Notes: a model not told the origin generated them from the letters alone. Positions 44,207 through 53,774 are shown, counted from the first letter of the stretch. The stretch: 64,000 nt of DNA from Roseiarcus sp963787135 (GCA_963787135.1 CAWBBW010000042.1:372001-436000); one strand, 5' to 3'. A program made the numbers and translations.

Positions 44207-45201
44207 CTCAGACGCCCATGGGCGCGAAACCAGGCGATTGCGTCGGCAATGCCCTCCCGATAAGGCCTGGACACATAGCCGAGTTCATGCCGCGCCTTCG
44301 CGTCGTCGAAGAACATGCGATGGCGCGACATCCGCAACCCGTCCAGCGTTACAAAGGGTTCAACCCCACGAATCCTGGCCATCATCTCCGCTGCATAGGC
44401 GATGGGGTATACGGCCGCCCGTGGGATCTTCAGCCTGGGAGGCCGCCGCCCGGCAAGACGGGCGATGTCCGTGAGCATGTCGGCAAGAAACACGTTTTCG
44501 CCCCCCAGGATATAGCGCTCGCCTACCCGGCCATGCAGTAGCGCGGCGATGTGGCCCGCGGCAATGTCGTCGACGTGGGCGAGGTTCAGCCCAGTGTCGA
44601 CGAAGCCGGGCATGTGGCCCGATGCGGCCTCGATGATGATTCGGCCGGTCGGAGTGGGCCGCACATCACGCGGCCCGATTGGCGTCGTCGGGTTGACGAT
44701 GATCGCCGGCAACCCGTCTCGTTTCGTCATTGCTTCGACAAGGCGTTCGGCCGCGATCTTGCTGCGCTTGTAGGCGCCAATCGCCCCGCTTTCGGCCAGA
44801 CGTTGTTCCTCGGTCGCAGAAGCGCCCTCGACCGGCCTGAGGGTCGCAACGCTACTGGTGTAAACAATCCGCTCGACGCCCGCTCGCAGCGCCTCTTCCA
44901 TCAGGAGCCGCGTGCCCTCGACGTTATTCTGGACGATCTCTTCGGGGTTTCGAGCCCAGAGACGGTAATCGGCGGCCGCATGGAAGAGCAAGCGGACGCC
45001 TTTCAGCGCGTTCGCGAGCGAAGCGCGATTTCGGAGGTCGCCCTCGAATAGCGAATCTCCGGGAGCAAGATTCGTCCGCGGACTCGTCGGACGCACCAGC
45101 ACCCGCACATGATGGCCGCACGCGCGCAACGCCGCCGCAATCGCCGACCCGAGGAAGCCGCTTCCGCCCGTGACGAGGACGGGCGCATCGCCTCCATTCA
45201 T
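44203..45201 (-). CDS. hpnA: Hopanoid-associated sugar epimerase HpnA
   Basis: A 332-residue extended short-chain dehydrogenase/NAD-dependent epimerase. The NAD motif GGSGFLG is at residues 12-18, TSSVATL is the Ser region, and YKRSK is the catalytic YxxxK. First gene of the seven-gene operon hpnA-B-C-D-E-shc-hpnG. Its substrate is unknown; a role in side-chain sugar chemistry is usually assumed. Confidence 0.92.
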   Translation of the reverse strand: MNGGDAPVLVTGGSGFLGSAIAAALRACGHHVRVLVRPTSPRTNLAPGDSLFEGDLRNRASLANALKGVRLLFHAAADYRLWARNPEEIVQNNVEGTRLLMEEALRAGVERIVYTSSVATLRPVEGASATEEQRLAESGAIGAYKRSKIAAERLVEAMTKRDGLPAIIVNPTTPIGPRDVRPTPTGRIIIEAASGHMPGFVDTGLNLAHVDDIAAGHIAALLHGRVGERYILGGENVFLADMLTDIARLAGRRPPRLKIPRAAVYPIAYAAEMMARIRGVEPFVTLDGLRMSRHRMFFDDAKARHELGYVSRPYREGIADAIAWFRAHGRLR

Positions 45202-45442
45202 GATGACAGAAGACCTTGTCCCGAACGCCTCAAGCTTTCCGTCTTTCTCCCGCCGCGTTGCCAGCTGACCGCCGCTTCGAAGACTTTGGCGACGATACCG
45301 CCGGCGTCAAGCCGGCCCTTGTCTTAAGCGCGAATGGGCGCCGGATGCCCACCCGACCATGCCCCGCCTAGCATGCTCCGACGGCGCGCAGCGGAGCTCA
45401 TGCGGCTTTCGAATGGCTTCGAGAGCAGAACCCGGCCCGGAT

Positions 45443-45472
45443 TCTCCCTGATATTCCCTGGCAACAGGGAGA
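45443..45472. repeat. Inverted repeat with two alternative stems
   Basis: TCTCCCTG (45443-45450) is the perfect reverse complement of CAGGGAGA (45465-45472). A second arm, TCCCTG at 45455-45460, can instead pair with CAGGGA through a GCAA tetraloop. This suggests a small structured or mobile intergenic element. Confidence 0.55.
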
Positions 45473-45583
45473 GATGAGCGGACGAAGGCCATCATCGCAC
45501 CAAGTTTGCCTCCAAAAGCCGCTTATTTTCAATCGCTTCCGACAAACCCCTCACGCGACGCAAGAGCACGGAACGAGGAGATC

Positions 45584-45634
45584 AACAGGAGGATAACAGG
45601 CCCAGATACGGCGGGTAACAGGAGGGCAAACAGG
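45584..45634. repeat. Cluster of four AACAGG direct repeats
   Basis: AACAGG occurs at 45584, 45595, 45617 and 45629, within 51 bases, in contexts such as GATAACAGG, GGTAACAGG and AAACAGGGAG. The same core is in the inverted repeat about 115 bases to the left, so the two are probably parts of one decayed intergenic repeat. Confidence 0.5.
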
Positions 45635-45871
45635 GAGAACCGGCCGCCGCAAAAATTGAATACGAGGCGCCGGCGACATGCGGTTACCGCATGGATTCGA
45701 GGCGACGGGTCAGCTTGCGCGCCGCCCGGCTTCGGGTTCTCGCCGATGACCGCGGCGCCGTAGCCGCGAGACACGCCAGACTTTGAGCGCCGGGTGTGGA
45801 CCTTGTCCGGCGGCCGGGCCAAAAACGGTAGGGCGCATGAGGTTCCCCTCTCCGACACGGCGCTCGCCAGC

Positions 45872-46834
45872 CTACTCCTTGTCGAGATGACGTGAGACCA
45901 TTGCCTTCTCGCCAAGAAGCCCGCGCGGGCGAACGACGATCATGGTCGCAAGCAACATGCCGATCGCGATGATCCGGAGCGCCGCGGCGCGGGCTTCGAA
46001 CGACGCCGGGACGAGATCGGAGATGATGAGCCCCGAAACGCTCCACAGGGCCCAGACAAGCCCGGCGCCGAGGATGGCGCCGAGATTGTTGCCCGAGCCG
46101 CCGACGATCAGCATCGCCCAGACCTGGAAGGTCAGGCTCGAGGTGTAATTCTCCGGCGCAATGAAGCCGATGAAATGCGCGCCGATCGCGCCCGCGAGCC
46201 CCATGAGGGCGCCGCCGAGCGCGAAGGCTTGCAGGCGGTAGCGCGCCGGATTCTTGCCGAGCGCCATCGCGGCGCGTTCGTCCTCGCGGATCGCCCGCAA
46301 CACCCGGCCCCACGGGCTGCGCGCAAGCCGCTCCAACGCCGCATAGACGACTGCGACCACGATCGCGACCAGCGCCAGGTTGGCAAGGTCATAGAGCGCC
46401 GGCGTCGCGGCGAGGCCGTCGAACGGACGCGGAATGAACGCGACGCCGAAGGGACCGCCAGTCAGCCTCTGCGCGTTGAGAGCGACGAGCTGGACGACCA
46501 CGGCGACGCCGAAGGTCGTGATCGCCAGGTAGTCCGCCCGCAGCCTCAACGTCAGCGCGCCGACGAAACCCGAGACCGCGCCCGAAGCGGCCATCGCGGC
46601 CAGCCAGCCAACGAGGATCGGGAGGGCGAACCCGCCGAGGCGGCCCTCGCTCGGCGGTGTGGTCAGAAGCGCCGAGGCGTAGGCGCCGATGGCGACAAAG
46701 CCGGCGACGCCGACATTGAAGAGACCCGTCTGCCCCCATTGCAGGTTGAGGCCGAGACAGACGAGCGCATTGACGAGCGCCAGCACGAGAAAGAAGCTCG
46801 CATAGGTGATGGGTCCGATGAGGTCGAACGTCAC
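45872..46834 (-). CDS. livM: Branched-chain amino acid-type ABC transporter permease LivM
   Basis: A 320-residue inner-membrane permease with 8-10 hydrophobic segments. Family blocks are LGLNLQWGQTGLFNVGVAGF and, near the C-terminus, GGSGNNLGAILGAG. GRVLRAIREDERAAMALGKN is the cytoplasmic loop that contacts the ATPases. The frame begins one base after the livH stop. Last gene of the livG-F-H-M set. Confidence 0.92.
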   Translation of the reverse strand: MTFDLIGPITYASFFLVLALVNALVCLGLNLQWGQTGLFNVGVAGFVAIGAYASALLTTPPSEGRLGGFALPILVGWLAAMAASGAVSGFVGALTLRLRADYLAITTFGVAVVVQLVALNAQRLTGGPFGVAFIPRPFDGLAATPALYDLANLALVAIVVAVVYAALERLARSPWGRVLRAIREDERAAMALGKNPARYRLQAFALGGALMGLAGAIGAHFIGFIAPENYTSSLTFQVWAMLIVGGSGNNLGAILGAGLVWALWSVSGLIISDLVPASFEARAAALRIIAIGMLLATMIVVRPRGLLGEKAMVSRHLDKE

Positions 46835-46835
46835 G

Positions 46836-47744
46836 TCACGCCGGCCTCCCGGCGAGGCCGGTCGGACGGACGATCAGCACGACGATCAGCACCAGAAAGG
46901 CGACGCCCGCCCGCCATTCGGAGCCCACGAGCTGAACCGTTACGGCCTCTCCGAGGCCGACAATCAGGGCGCCGGCGAAGGCGCCGGGCGCGCTGCCGAT
47001 GCCGCCGAGAATGGCGGCGGCGAACAGGGGGAGCAGCAGATCGAACCCCATGAAGGGGCGGATCTGCACGAGCAGACCGAGCATGACCCCAGAGGCGGAG
47101 GCGAGCGCGCCCCCGATCGCCCACGTGAAGCGGATCGTCGCGTCGACGTCGACGCCGGCGACGCGGGCCAACGGAGGGTTCTCGCTCACCGCGCGCATCG
47201 CCCTGCCGATCTGGGTCCGCGTGAGCAGGAGATGCACGCCGGCCAAGAGCGCTGCTGCGACCGCGAGCAGCGCGATTTGATCAGGCGTCGCTTTGAGCCC
47301 GAAGCCGATGGGCCTCGCAATCTGGAGATCGCGCGAAAAATACGCCGGCCGGGAGGTGAAGGCGAATTCAAGCGCAGCTCGGATCGCCATCGAGGCGCCG
47401 AAGCTCGCCATCACGAGAGAGATCGCAGCGCCTTTGCCGCGAAGTCGGGAGAAGAGGATCCTGTCGAGCGCCAGCGCGAGGCTTGCGGTCAGAGCCATGG
47501 CGACAAGCGAAGCTGCGATCACCGCTGGACTGATCGAGAGCTGGCCGATCCCCTGATCCGAGCCCACGATCAGCGTCGAGATTCCCGAGGCCATGAGAAG
47601 CGTCGCATACGCGCCGAACGAAATGAATTCGCCGTGGGCGAAATTTGCAAATCGGAGGATCGAATAGGTAAGAGTGACGCCGATTGCTCCGAGCCCGATC
47701 AGCGCGCCGGACATCAGGCCGTCGACGAGAACCTGGGCGGTCAC
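46836..47744 (-). CDS. livH: Branched-chain amino acid-type ABC transporter permease LivH
   Basis: A 302-residue permease with the family opening DGLMSGALIGLGAIGVTLTY, then FANFAHGEF. The loop TQIGRAMRAVSENPPLARVAGV couples to the ATPase, and GGIGSAPGAFAGALIVG lies near the end. Its start overlaps the livF stop. Confidence 0.92.
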   Translation of the reverse strand: MTAQVLVDGLMSGALIGLGAIGVTLTYSILRFANFAHGEFISFGAYATLLMASGISTLIVGSDQGIGQLSISPAVIAASLVAMALTASLALALDRILFSRLRGKGAAISLVMASFGASMAIRAALEFAFTSRPAYFSRDLQIARPIGFGLKATPDQIALLAVAAALLAGVHLLLTRTQIGRAMRAVSENPPLARVAGVDVDATIRFTWAIGGALASASGVMLGLLVQIRPFMGFDLLLPLFAAAILGGIGSAPGAFAGALIVGLGEAVTVQLVGSEWRAGVAFLVLIVVLIVRPTGLAGRPA

Positions 47745-48484
47745 GCGGCGCCTTCCGTTCCTGCGGCCCCGAGATAGAGCGCCGCGATCATCGGATCGCT
47801 CGTCAACGTTCGCGCCGGCCCCTCGTGCCGGTTGCGCCCTTGCACCAGGATGTAGGCGCGGTCGGCCACCGCCAGAGCCGCGCGCGTGTTCTGCTCGACG
47901 AGCACGATCGCCACACCGCTCTGGCGGATGTCGCCGATCCTTGCGAATACCATCTCGACCAGTTTCGGCGACAATCCAGCGGATGGTTCGTCGAGCATCA
48001 GGGCCTTTGGGGCTACCAGCAGCGCGCGCGCGATCGCGAGCATCTGACGCTGGCCGCCGGAGAGGCGTCCGGCTGTCAAGGCGCGCTGGCGAGCGAGATC
48101 GGGGAACGTTTCATACGCCGCTTCGATTCGCTCAGTGCGAAGCGCTCGCGGCAAGACGCCCGCGGCGAGCTTCAGATTGTCGGCGACGCTGAGCGAAGCA
48201 AAGACGTTCTCGGTCTGCGGCGTGAAAGCGAGGCCTTCGCCAACCAAACGATGGGCAGGCGTGCGGGTGATCTCGCGACCGTCGAACGTCACGCTGCCGC
48301 CGGTGATTGGGGTCAGACCGGCGATCGCCTTGATGAGCGTCGATTTTCCGGCGCCGTTCGGCCCCAGCACGGCGACGATTTCGCCTGCGGCCACCTCGAT
48401 CGAGGCGCCATTAACGATGGGCAGGCCCGGCTCGTATCCCGCGACGAGCTTGTCCACGACGAGGAGCGGCGCCTGCCCGCTCAC
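47741..48484 (-). CDS. livF: ABC transporter ATP-binding protein LivF
   Basis: A 247-residue ATPase: Walker A GPNGAGKST, signature LSGGQRQ, Walker B ALMLDEPS, and the LivF-type ending with DPMIAALYLG. The GTG start at 48484 overlaps the livG stop (GTGA); the longer reading frame upstream is livG DNA in another frame. Confidence 0.92.
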   Translation of the reverse strand: MSGQAPLLVVDKLVAGYEPGLPIVNGASIEVAAGEIVAVLGPNGAGKSTLIKAIAGLTPITGGSVTFDGREITRTPAHRLVGEGLAFTPQTENVFASLSVADNLKLAAGVLPRALRTERIEAAYETFPDLARQRALTAGRLSGGQRQMLAIARALLVAPKALMLDEPSAGLSPKLVEMVFARIGDIRQSGVAIVLVEQNTRAALAVADRAYILVQGRNRHEGPARTLTSDPMIAALYLGAAGTEGAA

Positions 48485-49281
48485 GCCGCAGCGCCGCCGA
48501 GATAGGCTTCGGCGACGCGGGGGTCGCGGACTACGGCCTCCGGCCGCCCCTCGCAGAGAACCTTGCCGGCTGCCATCACAAAGACTCGGGCGCACAGCCG
48601 AATGATCACGTCCATGTTGTGCTCAATGACGAGAACCGCGACACCGCGCCGGTTGATGTCAACGATGCGTTCGATGATCACCTCGAGGAGGTTCGGATTG
48701 ACCCCCGCCGCCGGCTCGTCGAGCAATAGCAGCGTCGGCTCGGCCATAAGGGCTCGGGCCAGTTCGAGCAGTTTGCGTTCGCCTCCGGAAAGGACCCGCG
48801 CCTGCTCGCGGGCGAGCCGATCGAGCTTGACGAAGGCGAGAAGGTCCATCGCCCTGTCGCGGCAAGCGCGCTCCTCGCGCGCCACCAGTCGCGGCGCCAT
48901 CCAGTTCGGCCAGATGCGCTCGCCGCTCTGTCCCTGGGCCCCGAGCATCACGTTCTCGATTAAGGTCATGCCTGGGAATGGACGCGGGATCTGGAAGGTG
49001 CGTCCGAGGCCATGCGTCAGCCGCGAATCCGGCGGGGCGGATTCGACTGCGGCGCCGTCCAGCCAGATGCGGCCGGACGTCGGCCTCAGCTCGCCGGCGA
49101 TCAGATCGAAAAGCGTCGTCTTCCCGGCGCCGTTGGGGCCAATCAGCCCGACGATTTCGCCGCGGCCGACATCGATCGTAACGTCATCGACTGCGGCGAC
49201 GCCCCCGAAACGCCTGACCAGGGACTTCGCCAGCAACAATGGGGCGTCTCCCCTCGCTGGCTTTTTTGGGCTCGGCCCCAT
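48481..49281 (-). CDS. livG: ABC transporter ATP-binding protein LivG
   Basis: A 266-residue ATPase with Walker A GPNGAGKTT, signature LSGGERK, Walker B LLLLDEPAAG and the LivG-specific HNMD switch. The ATG at 49281 (MGPSPKK) is the best start. First gene of the minus-strand transporter set, divergent from a plus-strand operon that includes the matching binding protein. Confidence 0.92.
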   Translation of the reverse strand: MGPSPKKPARGDAPLLLAKSLVRRFGGVAAVDDVTIDVGRGEIVGLIGPNGAGKTTLFDLIAGELRPTSGRIWLDGAAVESAPPDSRLTHGLGRTFQIPRPFPGMTLIENVMLGAQGQSGERIWPNWMAPRLVAREERACRDRAMDLLAFVKLDRLAREQARVLSGGERKLLELARALMAEPTLLLLDEPAAGVNPNLLEVIIERIVDINRRGVAVLVIEHNMDVIIRLCARVFVMAAGKVLCEGRPEAVVRDPRVAEAYLGGAAA

Positions 49282-49435
49282 CGACGGACATGACTCCAAC
49301 TTGATTGTTGATCTTTGACCAGCCCCCGATAGTCTGCAATCCCTGCTCGGAGGGCTAGGGCATTTCGGGACAGTCGAAGTTGGCCGGGCCTTCGATCTCC
49401 TGCGGGGGCGACCCAAATGGCTCCGGCGGGGGAAA

Positions 49436-49801
49436 ATGGTGAACGAACCCGAGACCGACGAAAGCTTCGAACTTTGGGACCTGCGGGTCGAGGCGATCGT
49501 GCCCCCGGGCGTGAAGGTCTATTGCGGCGCGCGGGCGGGCGACTATTTCGAACTCAAGGGCGAGATGTTGACCCTGCCGCCCGGACAGGGCGTCTCGATC
49601 TACTCGCTTGCGGCGGTCCTGCCGCTGTTGGCCGCCAAGCAGCGTGCGACCCACCCGAACGACTGGATGACGACGGACGCGGAGATCGCCTGTCCCGACC
49701 CGAACTGCCAGAGCAGGCTGCGCATTGTGAGAACCGGACGCACCCGATTCCGCCGCAGCGAGACCACGGCCGTGCCCCTGCCGGCGCGGAGGGCCGAATG
49801 A
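49436..49801 (+). CDS. Small TIGR04076-like protein
   Basis: A 121-residue protein: VEAIVPPGVKVYCGARAGD, then YFELKGEMLTLPPGQG and SIYSLAAVLPLLAAKQR, with a later ACPDP motif. The pattern of a short KVY-C-x-G-D-F-E-L start plus ACPDP fits the TIGR04076 family of unknown function. The first gene of the plus-strand unit, divergent from livG, and overlapping the next gene (ATGA). Function unknown. Confidence 0.65.
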   Translation: MVNEPETDESFELWDLRVEAIVPPGVKVYCGARAGDYFELKGEMLTLPPGQGVSIYSLAAVLPLLAAKQRATHPNDWMTTDAEIACPDPNCQSRLRIVRTGRTRFRRSETTAVPLPARRAE

Positions 49802-50860
49802 CCGCCGCGGTCGAAACTTGCCAGCTTGCCTCCGGATACTCGATTTCGCGTGTCGTTCGCGGCGGCTGGCAACTTGCTGGCGGCCACGGGGCGATCGATC
49901 GCGAGCGCGCTGTCGACGATCTGATCGCCGCTTTCGACGCCGGCGTCTTCACGTTCGACTGCGCGGACATCTACACCGGAGTCGAGGAGCTCTACGGCGC
50001 CATGCGATCCAGGCTTCTGGCGACGCGCGGCGCCGAGTTCGGCGAAGCGATTGCGCGTGCACACGAAGCTTGTGCCCGACCTTTCGATCCTGCGAACGAT
50101 CGAACGACGCGATGTCGAAGCGATCGTCGACCGCTCGCTCCGCCGCTTGAAGATGGAGCGGCTCGATCTGGTGCAGTTCCATTGGTGGGACTATTCCGAA
50201 CCACGCTGGCTCGACGCGCTGTGCTGGCTTGACGATCTGCGGGCGAAGGGCAAGGTGCGGCTTGTCGGCTGCACCAATTTTGACACTGCGCACGTGCGCG
50301 CCATCCTCGAAGCCGGCGTTCCGCTCGCCTCGACGCAGGTGCAATACTCGGTTCTCGACCGCCGGCCCGAGAACGGCCTTTCTGCGCTGTGCCGGGCTCA
50401 TGGCGTTGGCCTGCTCTGCTACGGCTCGGTTGCGGGCGGTTTTCTCTCCGATCGCTGGCTCGATCGGCCGGAGCCAGCTCAGCCCCAGGCGAACCGATCG
50501 CTCGTCAAATACAAGCTCATCATCGACGATTTCGGCGGCTGGACCCCATTTCAGGAACTTCTGCGCGCGCTCCGCCGCGTCGCGGACCGGCGGGGTTGCG
50601 ACATCGCGAGCGTGGCGAGCCGCTTTGCGCTCGATCTTCCTGGCGTCGCCGCGGTCATTGTCGGCGCCACTTCGCGCGCGCATCTCGCCGCCAACATCGC
50701 CGCCGGCGCGCTCAAACTGACCGAAGGCGACCGGGCGGAGATCGAAGCGGTCGCCATAAAACGCCGAGGGCCGAAAGGCGACGTCTACGAACTCGAGCGC
50801 GACCGCGCGGGGCGGCACGGCTCGATCATGAAATATAATCTCAGCGCGGAACCGGCGTGA
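49798..50860 (+). pseudogene. Aldo/keto reductase, frameshifted
   Basis: The N-terminal part (from ATG 49798: GYSISRVVRGGWQLAGG, then FDCADIYTG with catalytic Asp and Tyr) reads to GAEFGEA near 50049. The rest (RVHTKLVPD with the catalytic Lys, LVQFHWWDYSEP with the catalytic His, to the stop at 50860) is in the next frame. Deleting one G at about 50053 restores ATT-CGC-GTG and a full-length enzyme of about 350 residues. It is a relative of the second reductase at 52233. NAD(P)H-dependent reduction or oxidation of a sugar-like carbonyl is expected. Overlaps the TIGR04076-like gene. Confidence 0.85.
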
Positions 50861-50921
50861 GGGGATGGTTCATAAGGGGCGCCGCTTGTGGCCAGCCCAA
50901 CTCGGACGCAGGAGCTAGACG

Positions 50922-52190
50922 ATGAAAGAGCGCGTTCTGAAATCTGCGGCGGCGATGGCGCTCGCATTTGGGCTTGCCAGCGCCGCCCGGGCGGACGATT
51001 GCCAGATCACGGTCGGCGTCGTCATGGAGCTGACCGGACCGGCGGGCGAATACGGGCAGGCGGGCGCAAAGTCGGTGGAGATGGCGTTCCGCGATCTTAA
51101 CGACGCCGGCGGCCCGCATGGCTGCAAGCTCGTCGCCGACACGCGCGATTCTCAAAGCCAAGGCGCACTCGCGGTCGACGCCGCAAATCAGCTCGTGCAG
51201 CTGAAGAAAGTGCCGGTCATCATCGGCGGAATCATCTCCTCCGTGTCGATCCCGATCCTGACCTCGGTCACCGGCCCCGGCAAGATCGTGCAGGTGTCGC
51301 CCGCCTCGTCCTCGCCGACGCTAACGACGCTAGGGCGCGAGGGAAAGACCAACGGCATGTTCTTCCGCACCATCACCTCGGACGCTCTCCAGGGAACGGC
51401 GGCCGCGAAATATGCGCTCGACCAGGGTTTCAAGACGATAGCAGTCATTCACGTCAACAACGATTTCGGCGTCAACATGCTGAACGAATTCACCAAGGCC
51501 TATAAGGCGCTCGGCGGAGATATCGTCTCGGTGACGCCCTACAACGAGAAGCAGTCGAGCTACGATGCGGAGGCGACCAAGGCCATCGCCTCCAAACCCG
51601 ACGGCCTCTATCTCATCGCAACGCCCGTCGACGGGGCGACGATCGTCCGCGCCTGGATTTCGCAGGGCGGCCCAGCCAAGTTTCTGCTCAACGACGGCAT
51701 GAACAGCCCGGACTTCATTTCGAGCGTCGGCGCCAAATATCTCAATGAGGCCTACGGAACCTCGTCGGGCACCAGCCCGACTGCCTCGACCGAATATTTC
51801 AACGCCAACTACAAGGCGTTCTCCGGCGGCATCGATCCGAGCAATCCGGCTGCGGATCGCGCCTATGACGCCGGCGCAATCGTCGGTCTCGCCATCGCGG
51901 CCGCGCCGACGCAGGATCCGTTGGCGATCCGCGACTCGATCTACAAGGTCACGTCCAAGGACGGCGAGGTCATCCACGCCGGCAAGGCCGATTTCGCCAA
52001 GGCGCTCGATCTCTTGAAGGCGGGCAAGCCGATCCGCTACGAAGGCGTCATCGGTCCGGTGTCGTTCGATCAATATGGCGATATCACGGGGCCATTCCGG
52101 CTGTGGAAGATCGTCGACGGCAAGGTAACGACGGTCGGCGAAATGAGCACCGACGACGTCAACGCGATCAAGGCCAAGCTCGCCAAGTGA
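50922..52190 (+). CDS. Branched-chain-type ABC transporter substrate-binding protein
   Basis: A 422-residue periplasmic protein with signal peptide LKSAAAMALAFGLASAARAD and the Leu/Ile/Val-binding-protein fold (TVGVVMELTGPAGEYGQAG at the start of the mature part). QVSPASSSPTLT and FRTITSDALQG are ligand-loop motifs of the family. It probably serves LivM/H/F/G, encoded divergently. With reductases on both sides, its ligand may not be an amino acid. Confidence 0.9.
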   Translation: MKERVLKSAAAMALAFGLASAARADDCQITVGVVMELTGPAGEYGQAGAKSVEMAFRDLNDAGGPHGCKLVADTRDSQSQGALAVDAANQLVQLKKVPVIIGGIISSVSIPILTSVTGPGKIVQVSPASSSPTLTTLGREGKTNGMFFRTITSDALQGTAAAKYALDQGFKTIAVIHVNNDFGVNMLNEFTKAYKALGGDIVSVTPYNEKQSSYDAEATKAIASKPDGLYLIATPVDGATIVRAWISQGGPAKFLLNDGMNSPDFISSVGAKYLNEAYGTSSGTSPTASTEYFNANYKAFSGGIDPSNPAADRAYDAGAIVGLAIAAAPTQDPLAIRDSIYKVTSKDGEVIHAGKADFAKALDLLKAGKPIRYEGVIGPVSFDQYGDITGPFRLWKIVDGKVTTVGEMSTDDVNAIKAKLAK

Positions 52191-52232
52191 GCCGTGCGGA
52201 TCACGTCTACGATCGCCCCTTCGGAGGACGGC

Positions 52233-53714
52233 ATGCCGAAAGCGCCGCCGCGCATTGCGCTCGCGCCGGATCTCGAGATCAGCCGCGTCGTGGTCGGCCT
52301 TTGGCAGATTGCCGACATGGAGCGCGGCGGGCGATCGCTCGATCCTGAGGCCGCCTCCTCGGCGATGCTGGATTATGCGCGGGCCGGCTTCGACAGCTTC
52401 GACATGGCCGACCATTACGGCACGGCCGAACTGATCGCCGGGCGCTTTCTCTCCCGCGTCGCCGGCGGCGAGGCCGCGGGGCAGACGCGCCCGGCCGCTC
52501 TCACCAAATGGTGTCCGACGCCGGGGCCGATGACCGCCGATATCGTGCGCGACGGCGTCGAGCGCAGCCGCAAGCGGCTCGGGGTCGAGACGATCGATCT
52601 CCTCCAATTCCATTGGTGGGCCTTCGAGCACCCGGCCTATCTCGACGCAGTGAAAGGGCTCGGGGCGCTGCGGCGCGAGGGCCTCATCCGCCATCTCGGC
52701 GTCACCAATTTCGATACGGCGCACCTGCGCGTGCTGGTGAAGCACGGCATTCCCGTCGTCAGCAATCAAGTGAGCTTTTCGCTGCTCGACCGCCGCGCCG
52801 CCGGCGAGATGAGCGCCTTCTGCCTGGAAAACGGCGTCCGTTTGCTCGCATACGGCACGCTGGCCGGCGGCCTCATGTCGGAGCGCTGGCTCGGCCGGCC
52901 TGAGCCGGCAAGAGATGAGATCGCCGACTGGAGCAAGATGAAATACAAGCGCTTCGTCGACGCCGCTGGCGGCTGGGGCGCGTTGCAGGCCATTCTCCGC
53001 GCGCTCGACGCGATTGCGAAAAAGCACGGCGTTTCGATCGCCAATGTAGGGACGCGCTGGACGCTCGATCATCCTGCGGTCGCGGCCGCGATCGTCGGTG
53101 CGCGACTCGGCCAGAGCGACCATGCTGATGACAATCTGCGGCTGTTCTCGTTCGCGCTGGACGAGGACGATCGCGCTCGGATCGGTGCGGCGCTTTCTTC
53201 CACGACTCCGATCGCCGGCGACTGCGGCGACGAATACCGCCGGCCGCCGTTTCTCACCGCCTCCGGCGATTTGAGCGACCACCTTGATTCGATGCCGAAG
53301 GCCTATCTGGCTTCGCCAGTCGAAGGGCGGCCGGGACGGTTGCGGGTCTCGTCCGGCAGCGCCTTCGAACCGATCGCCGGCTACAGCCGCGCAGTCAGGA
53401 TCGGCGACCGGGTGCTCGTCAGCGGCACGACCGCGACCAACGGCGCCGACGAAATCGTCTGTCCCGGCGATGCCGCCGGACAGACGACCTTCATCCTCGA
53501 CAAGATCGCCGCCAGCCTCGCGGCGCTAGGGGCCGGTCTCGACGACGTTGTGCGCACGCGCGTCTATCTTTCCGACGCAAGCCATTGGGAACCGGTCTCG
53601 CGCGCGCACGGCCGGCGCTTTGGATCAGTCCGACCAGCCAATACGATGGTCGAGATCGGCAGGCTGATTGGCGGCTATCTGGTTGAAATCGAAGCGGAGG
53701 CCGTGGTCGCTTGA
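52233..53714 (+). CDS. Aldo/keto reductase fused to a RidA-like domain
   Basis: A 493-residue two-domain protein. Residues 10-340 form an aldo/keto reductase with the catalytic set Asp/Tyr (DMADHYG), Lys (LTKW) and His (LLQFHWW). Residues from about 360 form a RidA/YjgF-like domain (RVLVSGTTATNG, VRTRVYLSD, VEIEAEAVV). The Arg that RidA uses for imine hydrolysis (PARS motif) is Asn here (PANT), so imine deaminase activity is doubtful. The ATG at 52233 has GGAGGA five bases upstream; a GTG at 52194 is the alternative. Confidence 0.88.
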   Translation: MPKAPPRIALAPDLEISRVVVGLWQIADMERGGRSLDPEAASSAMLDYARAGFDSFDMADHYGTAELIAGRFLSRVAGGEAAGQTRPAALTKWCPTPGPMTADIVRDGVERSRKRLGVETIDLLQFHWWAFEHPAYLDAVKGLGALRREGLIRHLGVTNFDTAHLRVLVKHGIPVVSNQVSFSLLDRRAAGEMSAFCLENGVRLLAYGTLAGGLMSERWLGRPEPARDEIADWSKMKYKRFVDAAGGWGALQAILRALDAIAKKHGVSIANVGTRWTLDHPAVAAAIVGARLGQSDHADDNLRLFSFALDEDDRARIGAALSSTTPIAGDCGDEYRRPPFLTASGDLSDHLDSMPKAYLASPVEGRPGRLRVSSGSAFEPIAGYSRAVRIGDRVLVSGTTATNGADEIVCPGDAAGQTTFILDKIAASLAALGAGLDDVVRTRVYLSDASHWEPVSRAHGRRFGSVRPANTMVEIGRLIGGYLVEIEAEAVVA

Positions 53715-53774
53715 TCGTTTTTGCGGGGCTGAGTTCCCGATAGGGCCTGCAAACCTGCCACAAGCATTCTCGGT

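Larger units (their letters stand above)
45202..45871. other. Long intergenic region between hpnA and livM
   Basis: 670 bases without a credible gene; the frames present lack ribosome sites and family resemblance. It should carry the hpn operon promoter near its left end and the livM terminator near its right. The middle contains inverted and direct repeats, described separately. Confidence 0.5.

Noticed and set aside
51330..53282. A 650-codon minus-strand open frame
   Set aside because: Antisense to the binding protein and the aldo/keto reductase-RidA gene; no domain.
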